Source of the DNA: Nigrospora sphaerica
Taxonomy: Eukaryota > Ascomycota > Sordariomycetes > Amphisphaeriales > Apiosporaceae
NCBI GenBank assembly: GCA_018287875.1
Contig: JAGVVL010000002.1
Span: forward strand, 8,184,001-8,248,000
Length of the DNA stretch: 64,000 bases
Direction: 5' to 3'
How positions within the stretch are numbered: position 1 is the stretch's first letter; each line of letters opens with the position of its first letter. Positions 23,751 to 35,036 of the stretch are shown here, in pieces. A program made the position numbers and the translations under genes. The notes beneath the pieces are model-generated. The model saw only the letters and a program-made list of their open reading frames with translations, made no database searches and had not been told where the DNA came from.

Positions 23751-25588
23751 TTAAGGGGGCAAGACGTGGAGGCTGTCTATTGCCATACGGGACAACGACG
23801 ACCAAGAACCGAGACCGACGCGCAAGAAAACCCCGAATCTCAGGATTCACCCACCTTCTTTTCAATTTCCTTGCACGTCTCATCGACACCAACTCGGTTC
23901 GCTCGTTCAACTTTTTCCTTGACTGTTTCATAACTTCAAAACGACAAAAACAGTTGAAACCTCCCGCGTCAGTCTCGAACGCGATCGTCGTTGAAACGGA
24001 CGGCTTGACGAAGGTCACCACGTCTCCGCCCTCCACCCACGCACCGAAGCTTAGTCTCCTCACTGCCACCGCCACCATCACCACCACCATCACCGCCACC
24101 TATACCTTGCACCGACCTGCGCTGGCCATAACGCATGTATGATATTACGAATTTCTTCGCACGACACCGAGGCGGCTAGTCCCCCTGGTCGTTTTTCCGT
24201 CCGTTCCGTCTTTCCCTCCCGCCACTTTTTGAGATACCACCATTGTTTTCACGCGTAGCAAGCGGGCGAGCCTCTGCTTCCGAGAACAACCTCCAACTGC
24301 CCTCTGGTTGATTGCCCCCAGTCGGCGTTCTTTACCCCCCGGGTTCCTTTTTCGAGGAAAAAAGGGCCGTGTCGGCGCCGCTAGCGAGCAGTTGCACGAA
24401 ACCGGAGGGTGTGGGTTTTGGGGGGAGTGAAAAATTACGTTTTACATAGATTTGAGGTTTTTCCCCCACAGGATCCAGGCCGGCCGGGCTCTGGACCCGG
24501 TTTCCGGCCGACGGAGTATACCCATCGGTTTTCTGCCTTACCAAAAATAAAGCAAGAGAGACAGCTGTGTTGTTCTGGGAATACATGGAATAAGAAGGCA
24601 GGAAACATACTGTAGGAAATACCACTTCGTTATTTGATTGTTGGGCCCCACGTACCGTCTTCCGTCTTCCGTCTTCCGTCCCCCTCCCCCCTCCCCTCAA
24701 CCTACTGACCAAGACGCGTTAATAAACGCGCGTAACGGATGGCGCCGTATGTATGCTGGGACGAAATCCTCTCGCAGAGTGAAGGCTGAATATACGTCCG
24801 GGCGTGGCTGCTATACCCCGAAATAAAAACGAAGATGGGTCACGCAGGGACAACACTAGGTGTGACAAAGCCATGAAAATGCACGGCCCGTGTATCCTCC
24901 ACCCCTGCTCAACCTTCTTCCCCTTTCGCAAAAGGGTACAGGCCTGATCACTGCATATCTTGTCTTCGCCTGGGCGGGAACAACGGGCCAAGGCGTCGTT
25001 TCGGCGCCTTCGCGGAGGGGAAGGTCTATCTATCCATCTATACGCAAGGAGGGGAACGAGGGCAGCTTGGCATGAATTGGGTTACGTATGGGCTCTTTTG
25101 GCTATTCGGTTTATTTTTGTGTACCGTAGAGAGGGGGGTAGAATATTCCACCCCCGCTGCTTCGGTCCTCCTTCTTTCCCCCGTCCCCCGCCATACGCCA
25201 CATGATGGGAGCGTGTTCGCGACGACGGTAAAGACGGGAGAACCGTTCTGTCTGGCCGCGAGGCACGAGGATGCAACATCCCGTCGCCCCCGCTCCCGGG
25301 ACATGGCTGCCATCGTGCCGCCCACCATTTGTCGTGGGACCTGTTCCCCCGGCGGGACCCCGGTACCGAAGCCTCACAATCACACTGAAAAACAGAGGGA
25401 CAAGACAAAGGACGGGATTTAGGTCAAGGGATGATTAATATTGTAAAGAGTATTGTGCAAAGTGGCAAGAGGGGGGAGGGGGGGGGGGGGCGGGGAAGCA
25501 ATAGCCCGTACCCCGATTCCGTCCCCTTCCCGAAGAAAGCCGACGAAGCGGGGGAGAGGGACGAAACACGGCGACGCTGGGACGAAAG
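23751..25588. other. Convergent spacer, about 1.8 kb, no gene seen
   Basis: Starts with a pyrimidine/CACC-rich stretch (23760-24140) with an accidental 120-codon frame, probably 3' UTR. A short tandem of the 7-mer CTTCCGT lies near 24655-24680. A G-run lies at about 25479-25491. No domains recognised on either strand. Confidence 0.55.
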
Positions 25589-26879
25589 CTACGCCATGCT
25601 CGACATCTCGGGCTTCGCCGCCGGCTCCCGCTCCTGCTTCTCGGAGCCGACGACGGGGGGCGTCACGTCGCCCTCGGGCGTCTTGGGGGTTGACCGGCCC
25701 TTCCGGCGGAACCGTTGGGCCTCGCGCGCTGCCATGTCGGGGAAGAGCACGCCGGGCGGGAAGGCGGTGAGGAGGATCACGGGAATCAGAACCATGCTGC
25801 ACAAGGATGCGGCTCGTTAGTTTTGCCGTTCCTGCCGTATGTTGGGAAGAAGGACAGGCGGGGGAAGGGAGCAAGATGCGTGTGGAAAACGCCGAGTATG
25901 AGGTATGGTTTTGGGAGGCAACTTACAATCCCTCGAGGACAATAAAAGACGGCTCATCCTGCATGATTGGGTTGGCCCAACCACCAGCCATCTCGGCGAT
26001 ACTAGTTGGCTTGTTGTTAGCCAGATACTCAGTGCGATGTTCTGGTGCCAAGGCGGCGGCGCCCAGCTTACCGGTAGATGCAACGGATCAGGATGCCCGC
26101 GTAGGCGGCGGCGACGGCGTAGGCGAACATGCGGAAGCGGCGGTCGTGCCAGAGGCCGAGGGCGTCGGGTCCGGCGGCGCCAGAGCGGATCCATTTGCGG
26201 GCGCGGAGGAAGTAGTCGACCATGGTGACGCCGAAGAAGGTGAGGACGGCGACCTGAAGGGCGATGCCGGCAATGATGACGCGGTCACCCTGCAGCAGCA
26301 GAGCCGCATTTTCGTGGCCGGCCGAGGCCGCGATACCGCCGCCGATGGCCTGCAGGATGAGGCACGATACATCGGCCGGCACGAAAATGAGCGGGTAGAG
26401 GCGCGGTGTGATACGCGACAGCGCCGGGTTCAGCGACAGCGTGACATGCTTGAGCGTCAGGTAGATGGAGATGCAGATCAGCGTCGGCGCCAGAATGATG
26501 GCACAGATCTGCGTCTGGAAGGCCGACGAGTTAAAGGGGTTGCTCGAGAGCTGGATGCGGCCGATGTAACCTGGCGTGCGCGTCCGTCAGTCTCTTCCGT
26601 GTGGCACACAAACCTCCCGGCTACCGGGACGGCATCCACCGACTCACCAACAAACTCCAGTATCGATCCCGCTGCCAGTGCCATCGAGTAGCCCCAAGTC
26701 CGTTTCCATATTCCCGTGCCGAGCAGGGCGATGCCGCACAGGCCAAAGCCCGCGGCCAGAAAAGCGTTGACGGCCAAAATGGGATAGTAGCCCAGGACGG
26801 TGGCCTCAACCGGACAGTAAGGTCCCGGTTCGACGCAGTCCTGGAAGCGCACCGGCGGAGACGATTGTGTACTCGACAT
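25589..26879 (-). CDS. RTA1-like (lipid-translocating exporter family) seven-TM protein
   Basis: Plasma-membrane protein of the fungal RTA1/Rsb1 family, linked in yeast to sphingoid-base export and sterol-toxin resistance. Four exons in phase: 26648-26879, 26072-26570, 25927-26001, 25589-25796; 337 aa, usual for the family. Family marks: short outer N terminus with two Cys and YYPILAVNAF entering TM1; GYIGRI after TM2 assembled across the first splice; LAPTLICISIYLTL (TM3); FVPADVSCLILQAIGGGIAA (TM4, the most conserved block); TM5-6; IYRIAEMAGGW with the Arg codon built across the second splice; and a final TM ending FPPGVLFP. The tail is Lys/Pro/Glu-rich and cytoplasmic. An upstream in-frame Met (27020) would add an odd Ser/Phe-rich segment and was not used. 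Confidence 0.92.
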
Positions 26880-28409
26880 GCTGGCGGACGATTGCCCCGC
26901 GGGACGAGGCGGGGGACAAAGGCTCGAAGGGGCCGAAAACGGCGACGATAGATGGAGGCGGGTACAACACAGGCCGAAGAGGACGTCGGAAGAGAAGAAG
27001 ATGAAGAAGAAGGAGAACAAGAAGAGAAAGCAGACGAGCCAACCAACAAGAGCGTAGAAGAGCGTCGGGAAGCGAACTTATTTGACAAACAAATCCGCAG
27101 CAAACCACGGGGCCCGAACAAATGTTTCCCAACGGCCGCAAGGGGGTCAGCCGCAAGCTCCTGGGGGAAAGGATCAAATTAAGTATGCAGACAGGCAAGC
27201 AAGGCCATGCATAAAAAGGCAGAGCCGTTGCTAAATGGTCCCCGTCACTCTCGGCTGCTCACTTTGCCAGGGTGAGCCGCGAAGTGTGTCATGAAGGGCC
27301 TATGATCGGGTTGGTCAGACTAGGGGTGCGAATCGATTGCCGCATTAGGGAATCGAGGGGCCCATTCTTACGCGAGCACTCGCCCCCAAGCCGCTTTCCA
27401 GAACATCGTCAAGGACCGGGGTCCTTCGGTTAGACGGGCGCATATTGTAGGTGGTGAACAGGGCGTATGGTATCCGCTGGCCGGATGCAAACACCAGACC
27501 TCGCGAATGGAGCAAAAGAAGAAAGGCCAGAAAGGTTGGCTCCCTGTAGGGCTCGGCACACTCAGGGCTGCCATGGCTCGCGCCCACGAGGTGGCACCCC
27601 GAGGATGCATGAAAATCCGCCGGCGACTCTGCCATGGTATTCGATTCGGGCGCCACGAACAACCCGACTGTCGTCGTCATGAATACTTGACGCTCCCTCG
27701 CTGGATGATTGATTGCTCGCTTCCTTCGACCGCTGCAAAGGCATCCATCGATAGGTCGCGATGGTCTGGCTGACCGATTGCGCCGGGCCAAGCCAGACGA
27801 GGCGCCCTCTTGGCAAGCCGGTTGGTTGGGCGCCGGTGTGGAGAGTCCCAGCAATCTCAGATGCACCACCGGACGGACTCTGGTCTATCCGAGAGCCCGC
27901 TATTCTTACTTATCGTCCTTATGCAGCCATCCTGCCAACCTGCCCGCCCCTCACAAGGACCTCGCTTCGACAGGTCGGGACAATCCAAATTCCGGTGCTG
28001 GCTTCTCCGCCCCAGCGGCAGGCCCAGCCGCCCTTACCGGGCTGATCTGGCGGCGCATTTAAATATGATGGCCCGGTCGAAGATGGGAGATCGTCCCGCC
28101 CGCTTTTTTATATTCCGTTTTCGTCGCGCCTCTCGTTCCCCGGGGCGGGCTCGTGCGGCCATCTCCCGGGGCGGGCACATTCTGTCTTGGCGACCAGATA
28201 ACAAACGCGGGGTCCGATAATGATCGTCGCAGGACAACTTGTCGAGATCACGGCGGCGGAGCACTGCACACGTGCTATCTCGTTCGCTTGCCAAGCGGGC
28301 GGAGCGTTGGGCGGAACGGAAGGGTATTGGAGATATAAATAAGCGAGGTAGTGGTAGTGCGACTTTGGGCCCGTGTGGCCGGCTGGGCTGCATGGCTGCG
28401 TGCACATTC
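26880..28409. other. 1.5 kb spacer, no gene seen
   Basis: Between two genes transcribed leftwards. Open frames are short and lack domains. The right part should be the 3' UTR of the dehydrogenase gene and the left part the promoter of the RTA1-like gene. Confidence 0.55.
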
Positions 28410-29697
28410 TCACTCCTTGCCGCCAAGGAGCCTATATACGACAGAGAAGTCCCGGCCCTTGCAGCCGTCGTCTTGCTCAGCTTTCGCGTACACCTCTTGT
28501 GCGCGCGCGCCGAGCTCCAGCTTGGCGTCGGCCTCCTGGGCGGCCACGATAGCCAGGCCCAAGTCTTTCTTCATGAGACTAACGCCGAATCCTCCCGAAT
28601 AGTCACGGCTTGCTGGCGATCCCTCAACCACGCCCTTCACGGGATTGTTGACTTCGCTGGGCCAGCAGCGTCCCGTGCTCACGTTGATGACGTTGGCCAA
28701 AGTTTTGGGGTCGAGCCCCCACCGCATGCCCAGGTTCATGGCTTCGGCCGTCGCGATGTTGTTGATGGCCAAGAGGTAGTTGTTGGCCAGCTTGGCACTC
28801 AACCCGGTGCCCTGAACGCCGCAATGCAAGACGCGCTTGCCCATTCGCAGGAGAACTGGCTCTATCTTGGGTACCAGCGCTTCCGGTGCTCCGAGCATGA
28901 ATGTCAGCGTGCCTGCAGTGGCGCCAACGACCCCCCCTGACATAGGAGCGTCGACGAATTGGCCCTGGCCAGCGGCTGCCACCTGTTTGGCCACCTCGCG
29001 GGACGATGACGGGTCGATGGTGGAGCAGTCGATAAATATCCTATCTCGTTTGGGCAACTCCGCTCTCAGAATGTCCTCGAACACGCCTTTTACGTGGGAC
29101 GGTTCTGGTAGGCAGGTGATGACTGTGTCCTATGCGTGCGATATTGCGTTAGTTGGCAACTCCGTATCCAATGTTGTATTTCCTGCTGGGTAATCGACCA
29201 TACACACAGTGGTATGGCTGGTGTCGTGGCAAGGAAGGCAAGAAATTCGAACGCAAGCCAGACAACGCGTGGGACCCTTGTACCGTGGAAGGCTGTGGTT
29301 GCAGGGGGGGGAACTTCCGTACCGAGTCTTTGGCGGCTTCATACGCATTGCTGGCCGTTTCAACCGCGGCGCCTCCGGCCTGCGACGTCTTCATCTCCTC
29401 GGCAAGGCGTTGCACCGAAGCCTTATTGATGTCGAATATGCGGATAGAGTCGGCGGGGGCCAGTTTCGACTGCAGGTTCTTGGCCATCTGGTAGCCCTGT
29501 TTGGTGAGAGGAGAGAGAACGGTCAGCACCACGACCAAGTAACATGTGACAGGCCAGTCGGAAAACCAAGCGAGAACCAAGTGGCATACCATCTGTCCCA
29601 AGCCCACGAAGCCATATCTTTCGAGGCGAGCCGTCGTGGACGAAAAGGCGCGCTTCTGAACGCGGAGCACGCTCCACGCGCGCGCACTCGACCTCAT
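28410..29697 (-). CDS. Mitochondrial 3-hydroxyisobutyrate dehydrogenase
   Basis: NAD-dependent oxidation of 3-hydroxyisobutyrate to methylmalonate semialdehyde in valine breakdown. Three exons, all phase 0: 29590-29697, 29323-29496, 28410-29129; 333 aa. Residues 1-25 are Arg/Ser-rich without acidic residues (MRSSARAWSVLRVQKRAFSS), a mitochondrial presequence. The Rossmann motif GFVGLGQMGYQMAKNL spans the first splice, which confirms it. IFIDCSTIDPSSSREVA, the substrate-binding signature DAPMSGGVVGATAGTLTFM and the catalytic-lysine region GLSAKLANNYLLAINN follow in family order, then GRCWPSE and FGVSLMKKDLGLA. Related beta-hydroxyacid dehydrogenases (6-phosphogluconate type, GLYR1) are possible, but the IDCSTIDP and GRCW signatures favour HIBADH. 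A longer N-terminal frame to 29820 exists but lacks presequence character. Confidence 0.94.
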
Positions 29698-31047
29698 GTT
29701 GCCGGGCAGTTCCTGGTATCCAGAGATGGCGGTGCGATACCGTGCGAACCCCGGGCACTCGATAGACGCGAACAACGTAAGGGATTGCCGTTGCAAGCGG
29801 GTTGTCGTGTGAGTGAGCACTTCTTTAAAAGGAGCTCAGTCGGCACAGGCGGCACCGACAGGAACGAGGGGGCGCCATGTCCCTCATCTAAGCCGAATAC
29901 CGACCATTGCCGCTGCTAAGCACCACCTCCAGCTTTCCCCAGCTCCCCCCAGGTTTCCCGCCCCTCCCAGGACTCCGAAGGCCTGGGCAGTCAGCCGACT
30001 GGCGATCGGCGGAAATTGAGGGTCCAGGGGGCCAGGGCAGTGACCCCGGCCACTTTAGGTCGCGCGACAGGGTCGAGGTGGTAAGCTTCTCTAAAAAGGG
30101 GAGCTCGGGGGATCTGAGAATGTACTACATAACAAACTGTACGAACCGTCCCAGTGACCGCCCAAGTGCCTCGTGGAGACTGAGCTTCCGTCGCATACGT
30201 AGGTGGAAAAGCTTGGACCCTCTCTCCGGTCGAAGCCCAGGCAACTACGAGCGAGCGGGGGCGCCCCATAGGCAGGTGCAGGTGTTACGTAGGTGCAAGT
30301 GTTACGTGGGTGCAGGTGTTACGTGGGTGCAGGTACGAAGGACAGACAGTATGAGCGTGGCGTCACTCTCGGAGTAAAGATGACAGAACCGACAACCCCC
30401 TTCCCCTCAGTCGCCAGTCTATTCACGATTTGGGTAGTCCATTAGTACAGTTACTTGTCTCTTTATTTGTACCTTTTACTAGGTCCGCAGTCTTCGAGAC
30501 GGATGGGCGCAAGAGTGACCTTGGAAAAAAGGTCGAGACTGCCGACGCCGGCTGACTCCGTCACACAGTTTCCGGCACGATTGCTTCTTAACCAGCAAAC
30601 TACTGAACGTAACTAGTCCTATGAACAATGGATACCTCACAGTTCCTATGAGCGACTACTGCCCCCTTCCAATCCGACCACATACACCTTGAGCTCCTGT
30701 TGCTCCTAATATACATGTAAACACGGGCGACGCTTCCGTTGTGGGAAGAATCTACAGCTTGTAATGGACCGCCAGACGCCGAGGGACCGTGCCAACGAGA
30801 GACTGCGTCCGCTCCCGCTCGAACCCATGTCGACCGGCTGCTTCTTCGAGAAGATGATACAAGGAAGGCATGGCCTGTTAAGCCCGAGATCAGGTTCCAA
30901 CCAGACCTGAAGGGGTATGTGCAAGAAAAAAGCAGACTAGAACCCTCGTAACTCCTAGGGGGAAAAACAATCGCAGCGTATGGGCCTTTCCAGATCCAAT
31001 CCCGACCACCACTTACTCTCGCGCACTTCGCCGTCGGCCGACCTGCC
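29698..31047. other. 1.3 kb spacer with a 17-bp tandem repeat
   Basis: No coding features recognised. Holds the tandem repeat at 30276-30334 and an AT-richer patch at about 30420-30720. Confidence 0.55.
30276..30334. repeat. 17-bp tandem repeat, about 3.5 copies
   Basis: Units GTGCAGGTGTTACGTAG, GTGCAAGTGTTACGTGG and GTGCAGGTGTTACGTGG at 30276, 30293 and 30310, then a partial fourth copy. Each unit holds a TTACGT core resembling half of a CRE/ATF-type site (inference). Confidence 0.9.
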
Positions 31048-32374
31048 TCAGAAGACGCCCATTACGTACGGGATTAATGCACTGAGATACGGTTAGCGGG
31101 GAACCCCAGATAGAGATGGACGGCACGACGTACCCAATGGCAAGGGTGGCGCTGATGCCTACCAGCGCCCGGTTGCGCACTTTCTCCTTCCTCAGCTGCG
31201 TCTCGGTCTTGACTTTCTTGGCCCGCGGCTCTTCAGTCTCGTCACCAGACTCCTCATCTTCGTCGCCGGAGGCCATGTCCTCGGCCTTGCGCTTGGACTT
31301 GCTGGACGCGTCCGCCGAAGCTACTTCATGCGCAGCCGCCTGGACCATAGCCTTGGCCTCTTCGATCATCTTGGCAGCCTCCTCGGCCGACGGCGGCTCG
31401 GACTTGATGGGGAGTTCGAGCTCCACGGTGGTACGGGTCTTCTCGACGCCAGCTTTGAACTCGAAGTCTTGGTCCACCTTGACTTGCACCTTGGGCTCCT
31501 CCTCGACTGGCGCAAGAACGACTGTGGGCTCCTTCTCGACCTCCTGAATCTTCACCTCGTCGGTTTCGACGCTGTTGACTATGGGTTCGTTGGCTTCCTC
31601 CTTTACCGGCGCCGAAGGCGCGGCTGCTTCCTCGGTGGAAACCTGGCTGATCTTGGTGGAACGCTTTCGCGGCGATGCGATGACGCGTTTCTTGGATGGG
31701 CTGGCGGAACGACGGCCACGCGTGTTGCGCGTGGAAGGAGTCGGCGGGACCAGTGTCTGCGTAGCCAAGAGCGGGTCGAATTTGGGAGGCGCTGTGATCT
31801 TCTTGGGCGGGCTGTCCGGCGCGCTCGTAACGGCGATGTCGGCGGGGTCCAGAAGGGCGCGGATCCACGGCGTGACACGGTACTCCATAGCCAGCGCCAG
31901 GGCCTGCTCCGGAGGAATCCAGACGTTTCCGGCCGTCTCTTCGGGACTCGTAGTCGGGAGAGACTTGATGTACTTGCGTTCGGCCTCTTCCTCGGCAGCT
32001 TCGGCGTACGGGAAAGTAGCTTTGAACATGCCCGTGGCCGAGACGTAGCCGTCCCGGCTACGGCGCATCAAGAAGTACGAGTTAGGTGACGACTTGAAGA
32101 TTCCCGAGACGATTCCCTTGGGAAGAGGCGCGCGCAGGTGGGCGTAGTCGAAGACGCCCAGGTTGCAGGGGTTGATGTCGCCCATGCCGTCCGCGGCGAC
32201 CATCTTGGGCGTCAGCTGAGTCTGGCCGAGGCGGCGGCGCGAGACGAGGTCCGAGACTGCGACATGGTCAGTGGTGACGCCGATCGCAGGGACGGGGTAG
32301 GTTCAATTACAAGCAGGTATATCATCAACCATGAGAGGGTTGTGCCGCTCGGGCAGATGCCTCTGGGTGGCCAT
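31048..32374 (-). CDS. Bqt4-like APSES/KilA-N domain protein of the inner nuclear membrane
   Basis: Three exons in phase: 32311-32374, 31134-32256, 31048-31081; 406 aa. The N-terminal APSES/KilA-N-type fold (about residues 20-130) shows [25 protein letters not shown] [55 protein letters not shown] and [21 protein letters not shown] long acidic/basic linker follows, with [14 protein letters not shown] as a likely nuclear signal. The C terminus is one membrane helix, [19 protein letters not shown], completed by a 34-nt last exon. This APSES plus C-terminal anchor layout matches fission-yeast Bqt4, which tethers telomeres to the nuclear envelope, rather than StuA/Mbp1-type factors, which lack a membrane anchor. 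Start chosen at 32374 ([15 protein letters not shown]); an upstream in-frame Met at 32488 is less likely. Confidence 0.88.
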
Positions 32375-35036
32375 GGTGTGCGGACGCGTGGGAGAGGCCG
32401 AAGGAGCTTCGCGACGGGGTCGAATTGATCTGGCTACAGAGGCAGGCGCACGAGAGCGTCGGTTCGCGCGTGATGCGAGAGACACCAAGGGACTGGAAGT
32501 TGCGCGTCAGCGGGCTGCGGATGGGGGTAAAGCCGAGCAGACAGTGTTTGTGACGAAGCTCCAAGGTAAGACGTGTGCGGTACAAGGCAGAGGGACAAGC
32601 TCCCGTGGAATGCGCGCGAGAGCGCACCCAGCGACTCGTCGCGCGGCGGGCTCCGCTGGAGCGAGCTTGTAGGTAAGACAGTACATGATGTACGGAGCCG
32701 ACTAACCTTGGAAAAGAAAGCACCGAGCGAACGGGCCTCGGGGAAGTGCGCAGGTGAAGTGTGTCGCAATGAAAGCAGTATGCGAATCGGAGGAGGTAGG
32801 TGATGACGGTCGGCGCAATACGTCCTCACCTCACGAATGGGTGAATAAAAGGGTGTGCGACGGGGTCGGGGGGGTCTCTTCCTCGCTCAGGACGGGGCAG
32901 ACGGGACTGACTGCAGGAGCACTGCAGGTCGGACTGCAGGCAGCTGGAGGAGCAACTGGAGACTGGTCGATGGTGGAAGACTCACAGAAGGGTCAGGCCC
33001 CCCCCGTTTTGCAGCTCCCGTCCACCAATCACCAACCCGGCTTCGGGATGGCAGGTTCCATTCCGCACCCGGCTTACGGCCAAACGAGTATAGCGTCATT
33101 TCATCTCTCCCATTTTAGCAGATTGGGGGGCAGGCATGGGCGGGCCACATGGCAACGAGGGCACGACAGTGCTCGCAGCAGTCCTGCAGCCAGGCCACTT
33201 TCCCCAGGCTTCACGGCGCCGCGGCGACGGGAGAAAACCCTGGTGGTCCTTGGGAAGGGGGCCCTTCCTTAGGGGCTGGGGGGGGGGCCTGTCGCACGCA
33301 GGACTAGGAACCGAATCTCAGCACAATGCTGCGGCTTGGCTCGCGAGCCGGCGCAGAACAGGCATGGGGGTGATTGGACTCGTGACTACAATGTACGAAT
33401 AGGCACGGTCTAGGAGCCCCAACGAGCATGTCGGTGATGAGGAGATCGGCCTTCTATCCCTCCCTCTTTGCCGATCCCTGTGGCCCCTTGCCTACCCCCA
33501 TTCTCTCTCGAACGAACTTCTCGAACCGACTTCATGAAAGACGCATTGTACGAATGAACACAATCGATGTTACACACCTTCAAGCACGTACCGGCGACAC
33601 GAATGGCTCTATTCCACGCCCGGCCGTCCATCCCCGTCACCCACGGCTCGGGCATGCTTGCACAGGCACGGGGCAACCAAGTCGGCCTCCGCCCAGACGC
33701 CCACCGCCCCCGGGTCAAGAGGAGGCGATCGTCGTCGCGGCCCAGGAGCAATTGGGTCTCCCTCGCGACCTACGAAGTACAGCGTCGAGTCAAGCGAGAC
33801 GGAGCGAGCTGAAGGGAGTGTCTGTAGGCGATACAGACGCAACCAAGTACTCGGGTACTTGGTGAGAGCTCCTACAATAGCTTTATTGGCCTGCTCGTAT
33901 CATGGATTCCATGTCGGGACCGACGGGGCGTTTAGATGGCACCGGGTGTTAGCGCTAGAGTAGTAGCTGCGCGCGGTTGCTGGGCGACGAAGCTGACAAC
34001 ATCCACCGCCCATGGCGGGAACACCACCCTACGTCGCGACCAGAGGGCGGTGCGAGCAATGGGCTTTTTACGATGACCTAAGACTTCCGGCTGGCCTCTC
34101 CACCTACGAGCAGGCAAGGATAAAGGACAGAAAGATAGAGACTTTGATCTGTCTGGTCACGCAGGGATGGTGGCTCCACGTCGCCCAATAGCCCGTAAGT
34201 CGTGGCTGTGCCCGTTTGACCGCCGGGCTGGTGCGATGAACGCCCACGCGAGGAAACATGATGGCGGACGGAAGGGCCAAATGGATCCTGCCACTATGCG
34301 TGTACGTATGTGCATACGTACATCTACATAAGATGTACTACTCAGGGGCTGCTACTGTATAGTGCCTACCAGATCGTACCCGTCGTCCCGTCCAGCTCAG
34401 TCCAGGCTCAAACGGGGCCCAAAACCAAGGCAAGCCCGCTACCGACAAGTGCTGATTCAAGCATACAGGGGCGTCCGGGCTAAGCCGAGACGGTACTTGA
34501 GGTATGTATACCTTACCTCCTGAACGGCCATGGATGGAACTTGAGATGTGTATTTAGGACGATGGCTGGTGGGCTGGCTGGCTGGCAGAGGAGGGGCTGA
34601 CGAGGCCTGGATACTTGGGAGGAAGGAAAAGGAGGGGGGACTAGACCACAAGCAAGACCACGAGCAAGAGATCAATTGGATAGGTGGCAGTCGGCGGGCT
34701 GGGCACAGCTTGAGGGTCCAAGTGTCCCAATCCAATCGCAGGGCTCTCTCTCGTCCACTGCCCGCCGTTCCTTACCCCTCCTCAGCGAACCCCACCAGCC
34801 TGCGTCAAAAACGGTCTAGCCTTGACTGCTTGGGTAGACCCGACCCGCGCCCAAGACATCTCGCACTTGAAACACCAGACACAACGACATCACCGCCAAT
34901 TTGCCCCTCCTGACCGTTAACTCTCTTTCCCTTTTCCCCTGGCCACGGATATCTGCCATTTTCATCTTCCACAGCTCGCCGCTGCCGCTTTCGTCCCCCC
35001 TCTAGATCCCGCTAACCCGCCCTTTCGCTCGCCAAA
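32375..35036. other. 2.7 kb divergent spacer
   Basis: Between the divergent Bqt4-like and Rho GDI genes. No coding features. Contains two overlapping perfect inverted repeats at 34301-34338. The last 120 bp before 35037 is pyrimidine-rich, as is common in fungal leaders. Confidence 0.55.
34301..34338. repeat. Two overlapping perfect inverted repeats
   Basis: First: TGTACGTATG (34301-34310), TG spacer, CATACGTACA (34313-34322). Second: GTACATCT (34318-34325), 5-nt loop, AGATGTAC (34331-34338). They share GTACA at 34318-34322, so the two hairpins are mutually exclusive. Confidence 0.85.

Noticed and set aside
23780..24142. 120-codon frame behind the disordered protein
   Set aside because: Thr-repeat from CACC-rich DNA; fits a 3' UTR.
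29698..29820. Longer N terminus for 3-hydroxyisobutyrate dehydrogenase
   Set aside because: Lacks presequence character; the Met at 29697 gives a normal mitochondrial leader and family length.
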